From Streptomyces griseochromogenes (GTDB lineage Bacteria; Actinomycetota; Actinomycetes; Streptomycetales; Streptomycetaceae), in NCBI RefSeq assembly GCF_001542625.1, contig NZ_CP016279.1, positions 4,588,001 to 4,652,000 of the forward strand: DNA of 64,000 bases, in the 5' to 3' direction. Of this stretch, positions 42,227 through 50,928 are shown piece by piece; position 1 is the first letter of the stretch, and the number at the start of each line of letters is the position of its first letter. The translations under genes and the position numbers were made by a program. Below the pieces are notes generated by a model that was given only the letters and a program-made list of their open reading frames with translations, was not told the DNA's origin and made no database searches.

Positions 42227-43506
42227 CCGGCGTCTTCTCCCTCCTTCCCGAAGGACGACCCGGCCTCCTCGCCCCGCTGCTGTCCGGGGCCTGGCTGGCC
42301 GGCGGCGGCGAGGATCACGCCAGATACCTCGCCGCAGGCGGATACGCGCCGCTGCCCGCCCCCGGTCGGTTGCTCGACCGGATCGCCGCGGTGGGGCTGC
42401 GCGGCCGCGGCGGGGCCGGTTTCCCCGCCGCCGTCAAGCTCCGCGCCGTCCGCGACGCACCGGGGCTGCCCGTCGTCGTGGCCAACGGCGAGGAGGGCGA
42501 GCCGGGCTCGGTGAAGGACCGCTGGCTGCTGCGTCACCGACCGCACACGGTCCTGGACGGACTCAGGCTGGTGGCGGCCATGACCGGTGCCGGGCGCGGC
42601 TGCGTGTATCTCTCCGACGCCCCCGCCGAGCGGGCCGTACGCCGTGCGCTCGCCGAGCGGCCCCCCGAGCTGCGCGTCGACGTCGTCCGGGCGGAGCACG
42701 CGTACGTCGCGGGGGAGGAGACAGCGGTCGTGCGGCGCATCGACGGTGGTCCGGCCCTGCCCGTGGCGAAGCCTCCGCGCCCGTTCGAGAGCGGTGTCGG
42801 CGGCGCGCCCACCCTCGTCGCCAACGTGGAGACGCTGGCCCGTATCGCGCTGACGCACTCGCGTCCCGAGGCCGCGAGAGCCATCGCCGGATCCCATCTG
42901 GTGACCGTCTCGGGCGCCGGAACCCGTGCCGACGTCGGCGGGGGCGCCGGCGGTGCGCTCGCGCTGGCCGAGGTGCCCGCCGGGACGCATCTGAAGGTGC
43001 TCGCCGACCTGTGCGGGCACGGCAGCGCCGAGGCGGTCCTGCTGGGCGGCATGTTCGGCGGACTGCACGGCACCGGCTGGACCGATCTTCCGCTCGACCA
43101 CGACCGCCTGAGCGCGGCCGGCGCGGCGCTCGGCTGCGGAGCGCTGCACTTCCTGCATCCGCGGGACTGCCCGGTCGCCGTGGCCACCGAGGCCGCCGCC
43201 TATCTCGCGGCGCAGAGCGCCCGGCAGTGCGGGGTGTGCGTCTCGGGCACCGGGGCGCTCGCCGCAACCCTCACCACCGTCGCACGCGGCGAGGCGGGCG
43301 ACGACACGGCCGACCGGCTGCGCCGCTGGTCACGGCAACTGCCCGGCCGCGGCGCCTGCGGGCTCCTCGATGCCGCCGCCCGCGTCGTCGCCACCCTCCT
43401 CACCCACTTCCCCGACCGGGTCGACGCCCACCGCGGCTCCGTGTGCCCCGCGTGCGCGGACCCGGCACCCGCCGACGGACGCCGGTTCACCGTGCCGGTG
43501 CCCTGA
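42223..43506 (+). CDS. NuoF-like (NADH dehydrogenase 51 kDa) flavoprotein
   Basis: 427 residues. GLRGRGGAGFPAAVKL and the VVANGEEGEPGS block are the FMN/NADH-binding signature of complex I subunit F. EETAVVRRIDGG and GVGGAPTLVANVETLA follow, and the C-terminal part has cysteines in RQCGVC, GRGACG and CPAC that could hold an iron-sulfur cluster. It is not near other nuo genes. With the ferredoxin next door and a Rieske oxygenase across the promoter, the likely role is an NADH-dependent reductase feeding electrons to the oxygenase or to the flavin dehydrogenases. This is inference from context; NADH/FMN binding is well supported. Confidence 0.82.
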   Translation: MTGVFSLLPEGRPGLLAPLLSGAWLAGGGEDHARYLAAGGYAPLPAPGRLLDRIAAVGLRGRGGAGFPAAVKLRAVRDAPGLPVVVANGEEGEPGSVKDRWLLRHRPHTVLDGLRLVAAMTGAGRGCVYLSDAPAERAVRRALAERPPELRVDVVRAEHAYVAGEETAVVRRIDGGPALPVAKPPRPFESGVGGAPTLVANVETLARIALTHSRPEAARAIAGSHLVTVSGAGTRADVGGGAGGALALAEVPAGTHLKVLADLCGHGSAEAVLLGGMFGGLHGTGWTDLPLDHDRLSAAGAALGCGALHFLHPRDCPVAVATEAAAYLAAQSARQCGVCVSGTGALAATLTTVARGEAGDDTADRLRRWSRQLPGRGACGLLDAAARVVATLLTHFPDRVDAHRGSVCPACADPAPADGRRFTVPVP

Positions 43507-43563
43507 GCCGCATCCGCCTCGCCGCCTCCTCGACTTCGCCGACCGCTCCGAAAGGACCTCGCC

Positions 43564-43755
43564 ATGAAACTCCTGCTGGACTCCACCCGCTGCCAGGGCT
43601 ACGGCCTGTGCCAGGAACCCGCGCCCGAGCTGGTCGAACTCGACGAGTGGGGTTACGCGCGGGTGCGTGAGAACACCGTGCCTCAGAGCGGCGGGGAAGC
43701 CGCCGCGGCCGCCGTGGCCGCCTGCCCCAACTCCGCGCTGCGGCTGGTGAAGTGA
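43564..43755 (+). CDS. Small 3Fe-4S-type ferredoxin
   Basis: 63 residues. The cluster ligands are Cys10, Cys16 and Cys54, in CQGYGLC and ACPNSAL. The second position of the usual four-Cys pattern is not Cys, as in the 3Fe-4S ferredoxins that serve actinobacterial P450s and oxygenases. AAGGACCTCGCC precedes the ATG. Lying between the NuoF-like gene and the acyl-CoA synthetase, it probably carries electrons from the flavoprotein to the Rieske oxygenase. Confidence 0.9.
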   Translation: MKLLLDSTRCQGYGLCQEPAPELVELDEWGYARVRENTVPQSGGEAAAAAVAACPNSALRLVK

Positions 43756-43756
43756 C

Positions 43757-45811
43757 ATGGGACGTGACCTGTCGGCCCTCTTCGACCCCGTCTCCGTCGC
43801 CGTCGTCGGAGCCAGCGACGACCCCGCCAAGTACGGCCACGCCATCGCCGCGCAGGCTCTGCGCGCGAACGGCCGCCGCCCCGTGCACCTGGTCAACCGC
43901 CGCGGCGGCACGGTGCTCGGCCGTACCGCCGCACCCAGTCTGAGCGCGATCGGCGAGTCCGTCGATCTGGCGGTGGTCTCCGTGCCCGCCGCCGGTTTCG
44001 AGGACGCCGTCGACGAGGCCCTGCGGTGCGGGGCCCGGGCCATCGTGGCGATCACCGCCGGCTTCGCCGAGACCGGCGACGCGGGGCGGGCCCGCCAGCA
44101 CGCCGTCGCCGAACGCGTCCGTGCCGCCGGTGCCGTCATGGTCGGGCCCAACTGCCTGGGGCTGGCGGACAACACCACCGACCTGTTCCTGGCCTCCGAC
44201 ACCTTCACTCCCGGCGGTGTCGCGCTGCTCAGCCAGAGCGGCAATCTGGCCCTCGAACTCCAGCTCCGCTTCCGCCCGCACGGCCTCGGCTTCTCCCGGT
44301 TCGTCTCGATCGGCAACCAGGCCGACGTCACCCTCGTCGACCTGCTCGCCGACTGCGCCCGGCACGAGGGCACCCGGGCCATCGCGGTCTACGCGGAGGA
44401 CTTCGCCGACGGACGCGCCTTCGCCGAGGCGGCCGCGGACGCCGGGAAGCCCGTCGTGCTGCTCACCGCAGGACGCGGCGACGCCTCCGCACGCAGCGCC
44501 CAGTCGCACACCGGGGCGCTGACCACCTCGGCCGACGTGGTGACCGCGGCGTGCCGGGACGCCGGTGTGGAACTGGTCGCCACCCCGCGTGAACTCACCG
44601 TCGTCCTGGCCGCGTCGAACGGAGCGCGACGGGCGGCCGGCCGCCGGGTCGCCGTGCTCACGGACGGCGGCGGCCACGGCGTGGTCGCCGCCGACGCCGT
44701 CGAGACGGCCGGTCTGAGCGTGCCCGAACTCCGGGAGCCGACACGTCGGGAGCTGCGCGAGGCCCTGTGGGAGCAGTCGGCCGTCGCCAACCCCGTGGAC
44801 CTCGCCGGAATGGGGGAGCAGGACCCCGGCTCGTACGCGCGGACCGTGGCGGCGCTGCTGGCGGCCGAGGAGGTCGACGCCGTCCTGATGACCGGCTACT
44901 TCGGCGGCTACGCGGCCGCCGAAGGCGGGCTCGGCGGGGGAGGCGCGGTGCTCGCGGACGGGGAGCAGGAGGCGGCGCGCCTGATCGCCGCCCGGCATCG
45001 CGCCACCGCGAAACCGATCGTGGTGCAGTCCATGTATCCCGGGTCTCCGAGCTGCCGTACCCTCGCCGAGGCCGGCATCCCGGTCTTCGCCGCCACCGAG
45101 GACGCCGCCCGAGCCCTCGCCGCCACGGCACCCCGCGCCCTGCGCACCGGTGTCGCACCTCTTCCCGGACCCGCGTCCCCGCTGCGCGAGAGCGGCTATC
45201 TGCAGACCCGCAGGGCTCTCGAGGAGGCAGGCCTCGCCTTCCCCGCCGCCCGGGAGGTCCGCGACGAGGCCGAACTGCGCGCCGCGGCCGAGGAGTTCAC
45301 CGGGCCGTACGTGCTCAAGGCTCTCCATCTGCTGCACAAGTCCGACGCCGGCGGCGTGGCGCTGGGCCTGGCCGGACCCGGCGAACTGCTCGCAGCCTTC
45401 CGCGAGATGCACGCCCGGCTCGGCGCCCCCTCCTACTCCGTGGAGGCCATGGCGGACCTGACCGACGGCATCGAGCTCATCGTCGGAGTGAACCGGGACC
45501 CGCGCTTCGGCCCGGTCGCCATGGTGGGCCTGGGCGGAGTGCTCGCGGAGACGCTGCACGACGTCGCCTTCACCCTGGCCCCCGTGCCCGCCGACCGGGC
45601 CCTGAGCCTGCTGCGCTCACTGCGCACCGCCGCCCTGCTCGACGGCGTGCGCGGCCGCCCGCCCGTCGACGTCGCCGCGGCCGCGGCGGCCGTCGAGACG
45701 ATCACGGCCTTCGCCGCCGCCCACCCGGAGATCGCCGAGATCGAGGTCAACCCCCTGTTCGTCGGCCCCCACGGCGTTCTCGCCCTCGACTCCCGAGCCG
45801 TACTCGCCTGA
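43757..45811 (+). CDS. ADP-forming acyl/acetate-CoA ligase-like protein
   Basis: 684 residues, starting one base after the ferredoxin stop. CoA-binding Rossmann domain (about 1-130, VAVVGASDDPAKYG), ligase domain with the phosphohistidine loop QSHTGAL, and C-terminal ATP-grasp (about 470-684, YVLKALHLLHKSDAGGVALGL, EVNPLFV). Alpha and beta parts are fused, as in bacterial ADP-forming acyl-CoA synthetases. It should convert a carboxylic acid into its CoA thioester for the dehydrogenases that follow. Confidence 0.88.
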   Translation: MGRDLSALFDPVSVAVVGASDDPAKYGHAIAAQALRANGRRPVHLVNRRGGTVLGRTAAPSLSAIGESVDLAVVSVPAAGFEDAVDEALRCGARAIVAITAGFAETGDAGRARQHAVAERVRAAGAVMVGPNCLGLADNTTDLFLASDTFTPGGVALLSQSGNLALELQLRFRPHGLGFSRFVSIGNQADVTLVDLLADCARHEGTRAIAVYAEDFADGRAFAEAAADAGKPVVLLTAGRGDASARSAQSHTGALTTSADVVTAACRDAGVELVATPRELTVVLAASNGARRAAGRRVAVLTDGGGHGVVAADAVETAGLSVPELREPTRRELREALWEQSAVANPVDLAGMGEQDPGSYARTVAALLAAEEVDAVLMTGYFGGYAAAEGGLGGGGAVLADGEQEAARLIAARHRATAKPIVVQSMYPGSPSCRTLAEAGIPVFAATEDAARALAATAPRALRTGVAPLPGPASPLRESGYLQTRRALEEAGLAFPAAREVRDEAELRAAAEEFTGPYVLKALHLLHKSDAGGVALGLAGPGELLAAFREMHARLGAPSYSVEAMADLTDGIELIVGVNRDPRFGPVAMVGLGGVLAETLHDVAFTLAPVPADRALSLLRSLRTAALLDGVRGRPPVDVAAAAAAVETITAFAAAHPEIAEIEVNPLFVGPHGVLALDSRAVLA

Positions 45812-45861
45812 CCGGACCCGCCCGCCCCGATCCCCTCGCCGCCCCGACCGAAGAGGCCACC

Positions 45862-47034
45862 ATGGACATGCGCTACACCCCCGAGCAAGCCGACCTGAAG
45901 CGCCGCGCCGCCGACTACGCACGCCTGCTGATGCGCTACGAGGACCAGTCCGAGCAGGCCGGCGGCCCCCTGCCGCAGCAACTCGTCACCGAGCTGACCC
46001 GGGCCGCCATGGACGCCGGCGTCTACGCCATCAACATGCCGTCCGAGTGGGGCGGCGCCGGCCTCAGCCTCCTCGACCAGGTCATCGTCGAGGAGGAGTT
46101 CGGCAAGGTCACCAACTGCCTCTGGGACATCCCGTGGCGGCCCGCCAACGTCCTCGCCCAGGGCGACGAGCGGCAACGCGAGAAGTACCTGCTGCCCGTC
46201 ATCCGGGGGGAGAAGTTCGACGCGTTCGCCGTCACCGAGCCCGGCGCGGGCTCCGACCCGTCCTCCGGTACCTCCACCGCCACGCGCACCGACGGCGGCT
46301 GGCTGCTCAACGGGGAGAAGTGGTTCGTCACCTGCGGCGACATCGCCGACTTCCTGCTGGTGCAGGCGGACGCGGGACCCGAACGGCTGGCCACGCTGTT
46401 CTTCGTGGACCGGGCCGCGCCCGGCGTCGAGATGACCCGGGTCCCGCACTTCATGCACTCCGCCGTCAACGGGCATCCCGAGTTCACCTTCACCGACGTC
46501 TTCGTCGCCGACGAGGACGTGCTCGGCGGCGTCGGCAACGGCTACGAGCTGACCAAGGAATGGTTCACCGACGAACGCCTGATGATCGCGGCCCGCACCG
46601 TCGGCGCGGCCGAGCGCGCACTCCAGCTGGCCCGTGACTGGGCGGTGGAGCGCGAGCAGTTCGGGGCGCCGATCGCCTCTTACCAACTGATCCAGGGCAT
46701 GCTCGCGGACTGCGCCGTCGACATCGCCGTCAACCGCGCCTACACCCACCAGGTCGCCTGGGAAGCCGACCAGCCGCACACCGACCGCAAGACGCTGCAC
46801 GCCAAGGCCTCCACCGCCAAACTCGCCGCCAGCGAGGCCGCGGGGCGGGTCGCCGACCGCTGCCTGCAGATCTTCGGCGGCCGCGGCTACGACCGCACCT
46901 ACCCCGTCGAGCGCATGTACCGCGAGCTGCGCGTGGACCGGATCTGGGAGGGCACCTCCGAGATCCAGCGGCTGATCATCGCCAACGAGCTGATCAAGCG
47001 CGGCACCCGCGCCCTGGCCCTGCCCACGCACTGA
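45862..47034 (+). CDS. Acyl-CoA dehydrogenase, copy 1
   Basis: 390 residues from ATG at 45862 (MDMRYTPEQ). FAD/substrate signatures AVTEPGAGSDP, LNGEKWFVT and AREQFGAPI-type VEREQFGAPIASYQLIQ are present, and IWEGTSEIQRLIIANEL contains the catalytic Glu. It introduces an alpha-beta double bond into an acyl-CoA, passing electrons to ETF. It lies downstream of the CoA ligase and upstream of a close paralogue; substrate chain type is unknown but may carry an amine-derived group. Confidence 0.92.
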   Translation: MDMRYTPEQADLKRRAADYARLLMRYEDQSEQAGGPLPQQLVTELTRAAMDAGVYAINMPSEWGGAGLSLLDQVIVEEEFGKVTNCLWDIPWRPANVLAQGDERQREKYLLPVIRGEKFDAFAVTEPGAGSDPSSGTSTATRTDGGWLLNGEKWFVTCGDIADFLLVQADAGPERLATLFFVDRAAPGVEMTRVPHFMHSAVNGHPEFTFTDVFVADEDVLGGVGNGYELTKEWFTDERLMIAARTVGAAERALQLARDWAVEREQFGAPIASYQLIQGMLADCAVDIAVNRAYTHQVAWEADQPHTDRKTLHAKASTAKLAASEAAGRVADRCLQIFGGRGYDRTYPVERMYRELRVDRIWEGTSEIQRLIIANELIKRGTRALALPTH

Positions 47035-47072
47035 AACCGCCCACCCCCGTTCACCGCACAGCGAGGACTTCC

Positions 47073-48245
47073 ATGGACTTCCGCCTCACCCCGCGCCAGG
47101 CGCAGCTCAAGGCCGACGCGCGCGCCCTCACCGACTTCATCACCGCCTACGAGCTTCAGTGCGAGGAGGAGAACGGCCTGCCCGCGAGCGCCCACGCCAA
47201 GATCCGCGACGCGGTCCTCGACGCGGGGCTCCAGGCCGTCAACATGCCGGCCGAGTGGGGCGGCGCGGGACTCACCATCGCCGAGCAGGCCACCGTGCAG
47301 GAAGAACTGGGACGGCTCACCGGCGCCCTGTGGGACATGGTGTGGCGCCCGGCCAACGCGCTCCGTTTCTGCACCCCCGAACAGCGCGAGCGCTTCCTGA
47401 TCCCGGTCATCAAGGGCGAGCGACGCGACTGCTACGCCGTCACCGAGCCCGGCGCGGGTTCGGACCCGCAGAACCTCGCCACCACCGCGACGAAGAACGA
47501 CCAGGGATGGGTGCTGAACGGCGAGAAGTGGTTCGTGACGGTCGGCGACCACGCCGACTTCATGATCGTGCTCGCCGCGGCGGGCCCGGACCGCGCTCCG
47601 ACGCTGTTCCTCGTCGACAAGGACACCCCCGGCATCGAGATGACGCGCGTACCGCGCTTCATGCACACCTTCGTCTACGAGCACCCCGAATTCACCTTCA
47701 CCGATGTCCAGGTGGGCGACGACGCCGTGCTCGGCGGCATCGGCGAGGGGTACGACATCACCCGTTCCTGGTTCACCGAGGAGCGCCTGATGATCGCGGC
47801 CCGCACGACGGGCGCGGCCGAGCGGGCCCTGGAGCTGGCCCGTGACTGGGCGGTGGAGCGGGAGCAGTTCGGGGCGCCGATCGCCTCGTACCAGCTGATC
47901 CAGGGCATGCTCGCGGACTGCGCGGTCGACATCGCCGTCAACCGGGCCTACACCCACCAGGTCGCGTGGGAGATCGACCAGGCTTCGGCCGAGGACCGCA
48001 AGACGCTGCACGCCAAGGCGGCCATCGCCAAGCTCTCGGCGAGCGAGGCCTCGGGCCGGGTGATCGACCGCTGCCTGCAGATCCACGGTGGCCGCGGCTA
48101 CGACCGCTCGTACGCCGTCGAGCGGCTCTACCGCGAGCTGCGCGTGGACCGGATCTGGGAGGGCACCTCCGAGATCCAGCGGCTGATCATCGCCAACGAG
48201 CTGATCAGGCGCGGCTCGGGGGTCCTGGACCTGCCCGTCGCATGA
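47073..48245 (+). CDS. Acyl-CoA dehydrogenase, copy 2
   Basis: 390 residues, the same length as copy 1 and co-linear with it. VTEPGAGSDPQ, LNGEKWFVTVGD, VEREQFGAPIASYQLIQG and RIWEGTSEIQRL are shared; the C-terminal halves are almost identical, even in DNA, while the first 130 residues differ. This indicates tandem duplication, possibly with gene conversion at the 3' end. It may work with copy 1 as a heteromer or on a later intermediate. Confidence 0.92.
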   Translation: MDFRLTPRQAQLKADARALTDFITAYELQCEEENGLPASAHAKIRDAVLDAGLQAVNMPAEWGGAGLTIAEQATVQEELGRLTGALWDMVWRPANALRFCTPEQRERFLIPVIKGERRDCYAVTEPGAGSDPQNLATTATKNDQGWVLNGEKWFVTVGDHADFMIVLAAAGPDRAPTLFLVDKDTPGIEMTRVPRFMHTFVYEHPEFTFTDVQVGDDAVLGGIGEGYDITRSWFTEERLMIAARTTGAAERALELARDWAVEREQFGAPIASYQLIQGMLADCAVDIAVNRAYTHQVAWEIDQASAEDRKTLHAKAAIAKLSASEASGRVIDRCLQIHGGRGYDRSYAVERLYRELRVDRIWEGTSEIQRLIIANELIRRGSGVLDLPVA

Positions 48246-48361
48246 CGCGCCAAGGCCGGGGCGGGCCCGCTGGGGCCGGCCCCGGCCGGTCGGGCGGCGG
48301 ACGGCGTCGCAACGGATCGCCCTGGGGTGGAGTGAGCGCCCCGCAGCGGAGAGGAAGAGGG

Positions 48362-49264
48362 ATGACCGACACAGAGCGGGTGGGAGTGGTCGGCTGCGGC
48401 CTGATGGGCGCCGGCATCGCCGAGGTCTGCGCGCGCGCCGGCGTGCCGGTCACGGTCGTGGAACGCGATGCGGAAGCGGCCCGTGCGGGCCTGCTGCGCA
48501 TCACCCGATCGCTCGACCGGGCCACCGCGCACGGCAGGCTCAGCGGCGAGCTGCGCGAGGCCGCCGCGGCCCGGATCACCGTGGCCGACCAGATCGAGGC
48601 GCTGCACGGCCACGACCTGGTGATGGAGGCCGTGGCGGAGGACGAGGGCCTCAAGACCGACGTCTTCACCCGCCTCGACACCGTGATCACCGGTGACCGC
48701 ACCATCCTCGCGACCAACACCTCCTCCATCCCGGTCATCCGCCTCGCCGCCGCGACCAGCCGCCCCGACCGTGTCGTCGGCGTGCACTTCTTCAACCCGG
48801 TACCGGTGCTGCGGCTCGTCGAACTCGTCCCGTCGCTGCTCACCTCGCCCGCCACCGCGGCCCGGGCCGAGAGTTTCGTGACCGGCACCCTGGGCAAGGA
48901 GGTCGTCCGCACCCGGGACAAGGCCGGGTTCGTCGTCAACGCGCTGCTCGTGCCGTACCTCCTGGCCGCGATCCGCATGGTGGAGTCGGGCAGCGCGACC
49001 GTCGACGACGTCGACCGGGGCATGGTCCTCGGCTGTGCGCATCCGCTCGGTCCGCTCGCCCTGACGGACCTGATCGGCCTGGACACCACGCGGGCCATCG
49101 CCGAGTCGCTCTACGCCGAGTTCCGCGAGCCGCAGTACTCACCGCCGCCGCTGCTGTCCCGGATGGTGGAGGCCGGACTGCTCGGGCGGAAGTCGGGGCG
49201 GGGCTTCCACGTGTACGACGAACAGCGGCGGGGTGCGGCGGCGGCAGCGGGGAGGCCGCGGTGA
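48362..49264 (+). CDS. 3-hydroxyacyl-CoA (3-hydroxybutyryl-CoA) dehydrogenase
   Basis: 300 residues from ATG at 48362. The N-terminal Rossmann VGVVGCGLMGAGIAEVCARAG binds NAD. NTSSIPVIRLA, HFFNPVPVLRLVELV (catalytic His and Glu region) and PLGPLALTDLIGLD are family hallmarks. It oxidises the 3-hydroxyacyl-CoA formed after hydration of the enoyl-CoA from the dehydrogenases. No enoyl-CoA hydratase or thiolase gene is in the operon, so these steps use enzymes from elsewhere. Confidence 0.92.
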   Translation: MTDTERVGVVGCGLMGAGIAEVCARAGVPVTVVERDAEAARAGLLRITRSLDRATAHGRLSGELREAAAARITVADQIEALHGHDLVMEAVAEDEGLKTDVFTRLDTVITGDRTILATNTSSIPVIRLAAATSRPDRVVGVHFFNPVPVLRLVELVPSLLTSPATAARAESFVTGTLGKEVVRTRDKAGFVVNALLVPYLLAAIRMVESGSATVDDVDRGMVLGCAHPLGPLALTDLIGLDTTRAIAESLYAEFREPQYSPPPLLSRMVEAGLLGRKSGRGFHVYDEQRRGAAAAAGRPR

Positions 49265-49311
49265 GGGAAGATGGTCATCACGTACGACCACCGGACGAGG
49301 GGAGCGGCAGC

Positions 49312-49923
49312 GTGTCCACCAAGGTGCGCACGGCAGACACACGCGAGCGCATCCTGACCGCGGCGTGCGAGGTCATCGCCGAGATCGGCTTCGAGAAGAT
49401 CCGTATGCGCATGGTCGCCGAGCGGGCAGGCGTGTCGACGGCGCTGCTGCACTACCACTTCGACACGCGCGAGAAGCTGTTCACCGAGGCGATGACCCAC
49501 TCGTTCGCCAACACCGCGGTCGATCTCGAACGCGACGCGGGGACGGCGCCGGCGGCGGTCATCCTGGCCCGTATCCTGCGCAGTCTGCTGCCGACCGATC
49601 CCGAACTGCAGCAGGACTGGCGGCTGTGGCAGGAACTGTGGGCCCGGGCCCTGCGCGACGAGACGACCCGCGCCTTCGCCGTGGACCTTTACGCGCAACT
49701 GCACGCCTGGGTAGCCGACGCCGTACGGCGCGGCATCGAGTCCGGTGAGTTCACGCCGACCGACGTGGACGCCCTCAGCACGCTGGTCCTGTCCTTGAGC
49801 GACGGCTACGGCATCCGCCTCATGCTGCGCGACCCGACGGTCACCCTGGACTCGGCCCTCACGGCCGTCTGGCGCCAGGTGTCGGCCGCGCTGGGCCTGC
49901 CGGACGCACTGCCCACCGAGTGA
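49312..49923 (+). CDS. TetR family regulator of the catabolic regulon
   Basis: 203 residues from GTG at 49312, which follows AGGGGAG with seven-base spacing; another in-frame GTG at 49261 would overlap the previous stop. The N-terminal helix-turn-helix is clear: TRERILTAACEVIAEIGFEKIRM, with AERAGVSTALLHYHFDTREKLF as the recognition region. The remaining helices form the ligand-binding domain. As the last gene of the rightward operon it probably represses both divergent transcripts through the operators at 41346-41424, released by a pathway intermediate such as an acyl-CoA. Confidence 0.88.
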   Translation: MSTKVRTADTRERILTAACEVIAEIGFEKIRMRMVAERAGVSTALLHYHFDTREKLFTEAMTHSFANTAVDLERDAGTAPAAVILARILRSLLPTDPELQQDWRLWQELWARALRDETTRAFAVDLYAQLHAWVADAVRRGIESGEFTPTDVDALSTLVLSLSDGYGIRLMLRDPTVTLDSALTAVWRQVSAALGLPDALPTE

Positions 49924-49943
49924 ACCGTCGACCACCGCACCAC

Positions 49944-49972
49944 TGCGCGCCGACGGGTGACGTCGGCGCGCA
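49944..49972. terminator. Convergent terminator
   Basis: TGCGCGCCGAC (49944-49954) pairs perfectly with GTCGGCGCGCA (49962-49972) over a seven-base loop. It lies between the tetR stop and the leftward NmrA-like gene, ending both operons. Confidence 0.75.
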
Positions 49973-50001
49973 ATGGTCGGCTCGCGGGGGAGTGTTCCGG
50001 G

Positions 50002-50886
50002 TCAGGCCGTCACGGCCGGCTTGAGGACCTCCTCGCACCACTGCCGGAACGTCGTCGCGGTCGTCGACTCCGCGGTGCGCGGCTCGGCGTTGTCGAGGCC
50101 CTTGTTCTTCGCCTCGAACATGTCGACCATGCCCTGCGCCATGCCGTCGGTCATCCCGAAGCCGGTCATGCGCTCCTTGAACGCCGCGCCCGTGATCTGC
50201 CGGTAGCCGATCTCGGTGCCGAGGACCTCGGAGATGATCCGTGCCATGTCGTTGGGCGACAGGTCCTCGGGCCCGAGGCAGGCGACCTGGCCGGACCCGT
50301 CCCACGAGTCGTCGAGGAGCAGCCGCGCGGCGGTGGCGGCGATGTCACGGGTGGCGACTGTCGGTGCCTTGAGGTCCGGGTCGGTCATCATGAAGAACAT
50401 GCCCTGCTCCTTGAGCGCACGGACATGGTTGAGCAGGTTGTGCATGAACGACGGGCAAGCCACCGCCCGCAGGGCCACTCCCGACGAGGCGATCAGATCG
50501 CACATCGCCAGGGACGAGGTCACGGGGCCGGCGTGGTCGGCCTGCGGAGTCCCCCGACCGAGCGCGGTGACGGCCACGACGCGCCTGACGCCGTGCCGGG
50601 CGAACGCCGTGGCCGCGGGGCGGGTGAAGTCGACGTACGCGACTTCGGTGCTCGGCGCGGAGCCGTCGTCGGGCGCGAGCCAGAAGACGGCCTCGGCACC
50701 CTCGCACGCCCGGTCGATGACGGTGGCGTCGCCGTGCGAGCCCACGACCACCTCGGTCCGTGCGCGGACCTCGGGTGCGAGCCGTGACGCGTCGCGGACG
50801 ACGAGGCGCAGTCGCTCCCCGCGATCGAGCAGGTCGTCGACGAGCAGGCGGCCGATGGTGCCGGTGGGTGCGGTGATGACGATCAT
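50002..50886 (-). CDS. NmrA-like NAD(P)-binding protein
   Basis: 294 residues. The N-terminus VITAPTGTIGRLLVDDL is the glycine-rich dinucleotide loop of the NmrA/atypical SDR family, with RRVVAVTALGRG and YRQITGAAFKERM later in the fold. The catalytic Tyr-Lys pair of classical SDRs is not evident. Such proteins are redox sensors or quinone/isoflavone-type reductases. It begins 42 bases after the beta-propeller gene on the same strand and is probably co-transcribed, under the divergent LysR regulator. Confidence 0.85.
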   Translation of the reverse strand: MIVITAPTGTIGRLLVDDLLDRGERLRLVVRDASRLAPEVRARTEVVVGSHGDATVIDRACEGAEAVFWLAPDDGSAPSTEVAYVDFTRPAATAFARHGVRRVVAVTALGRGTPQADHAGPVTSSLAMCDLIASSGVALRAVACPSFMHNLLNHVRALKEQGMFFMMTDPDLKAPTVATRDIAATAARLLLDDSWDGSGQVACLGPEDLSPNDMARIISEVLGTEIGYRQITGAAFKERMTGFGMTDGMAQGMVDMFEAKNKGLDNAEPRTAESTTATTFRQWCEEVLKPAVTA

Positions 50887-50928
50887 GTGTCTGTTTCCTC
50901 TTCTGGGAGTGCCCGCGAGCGCCGGATG

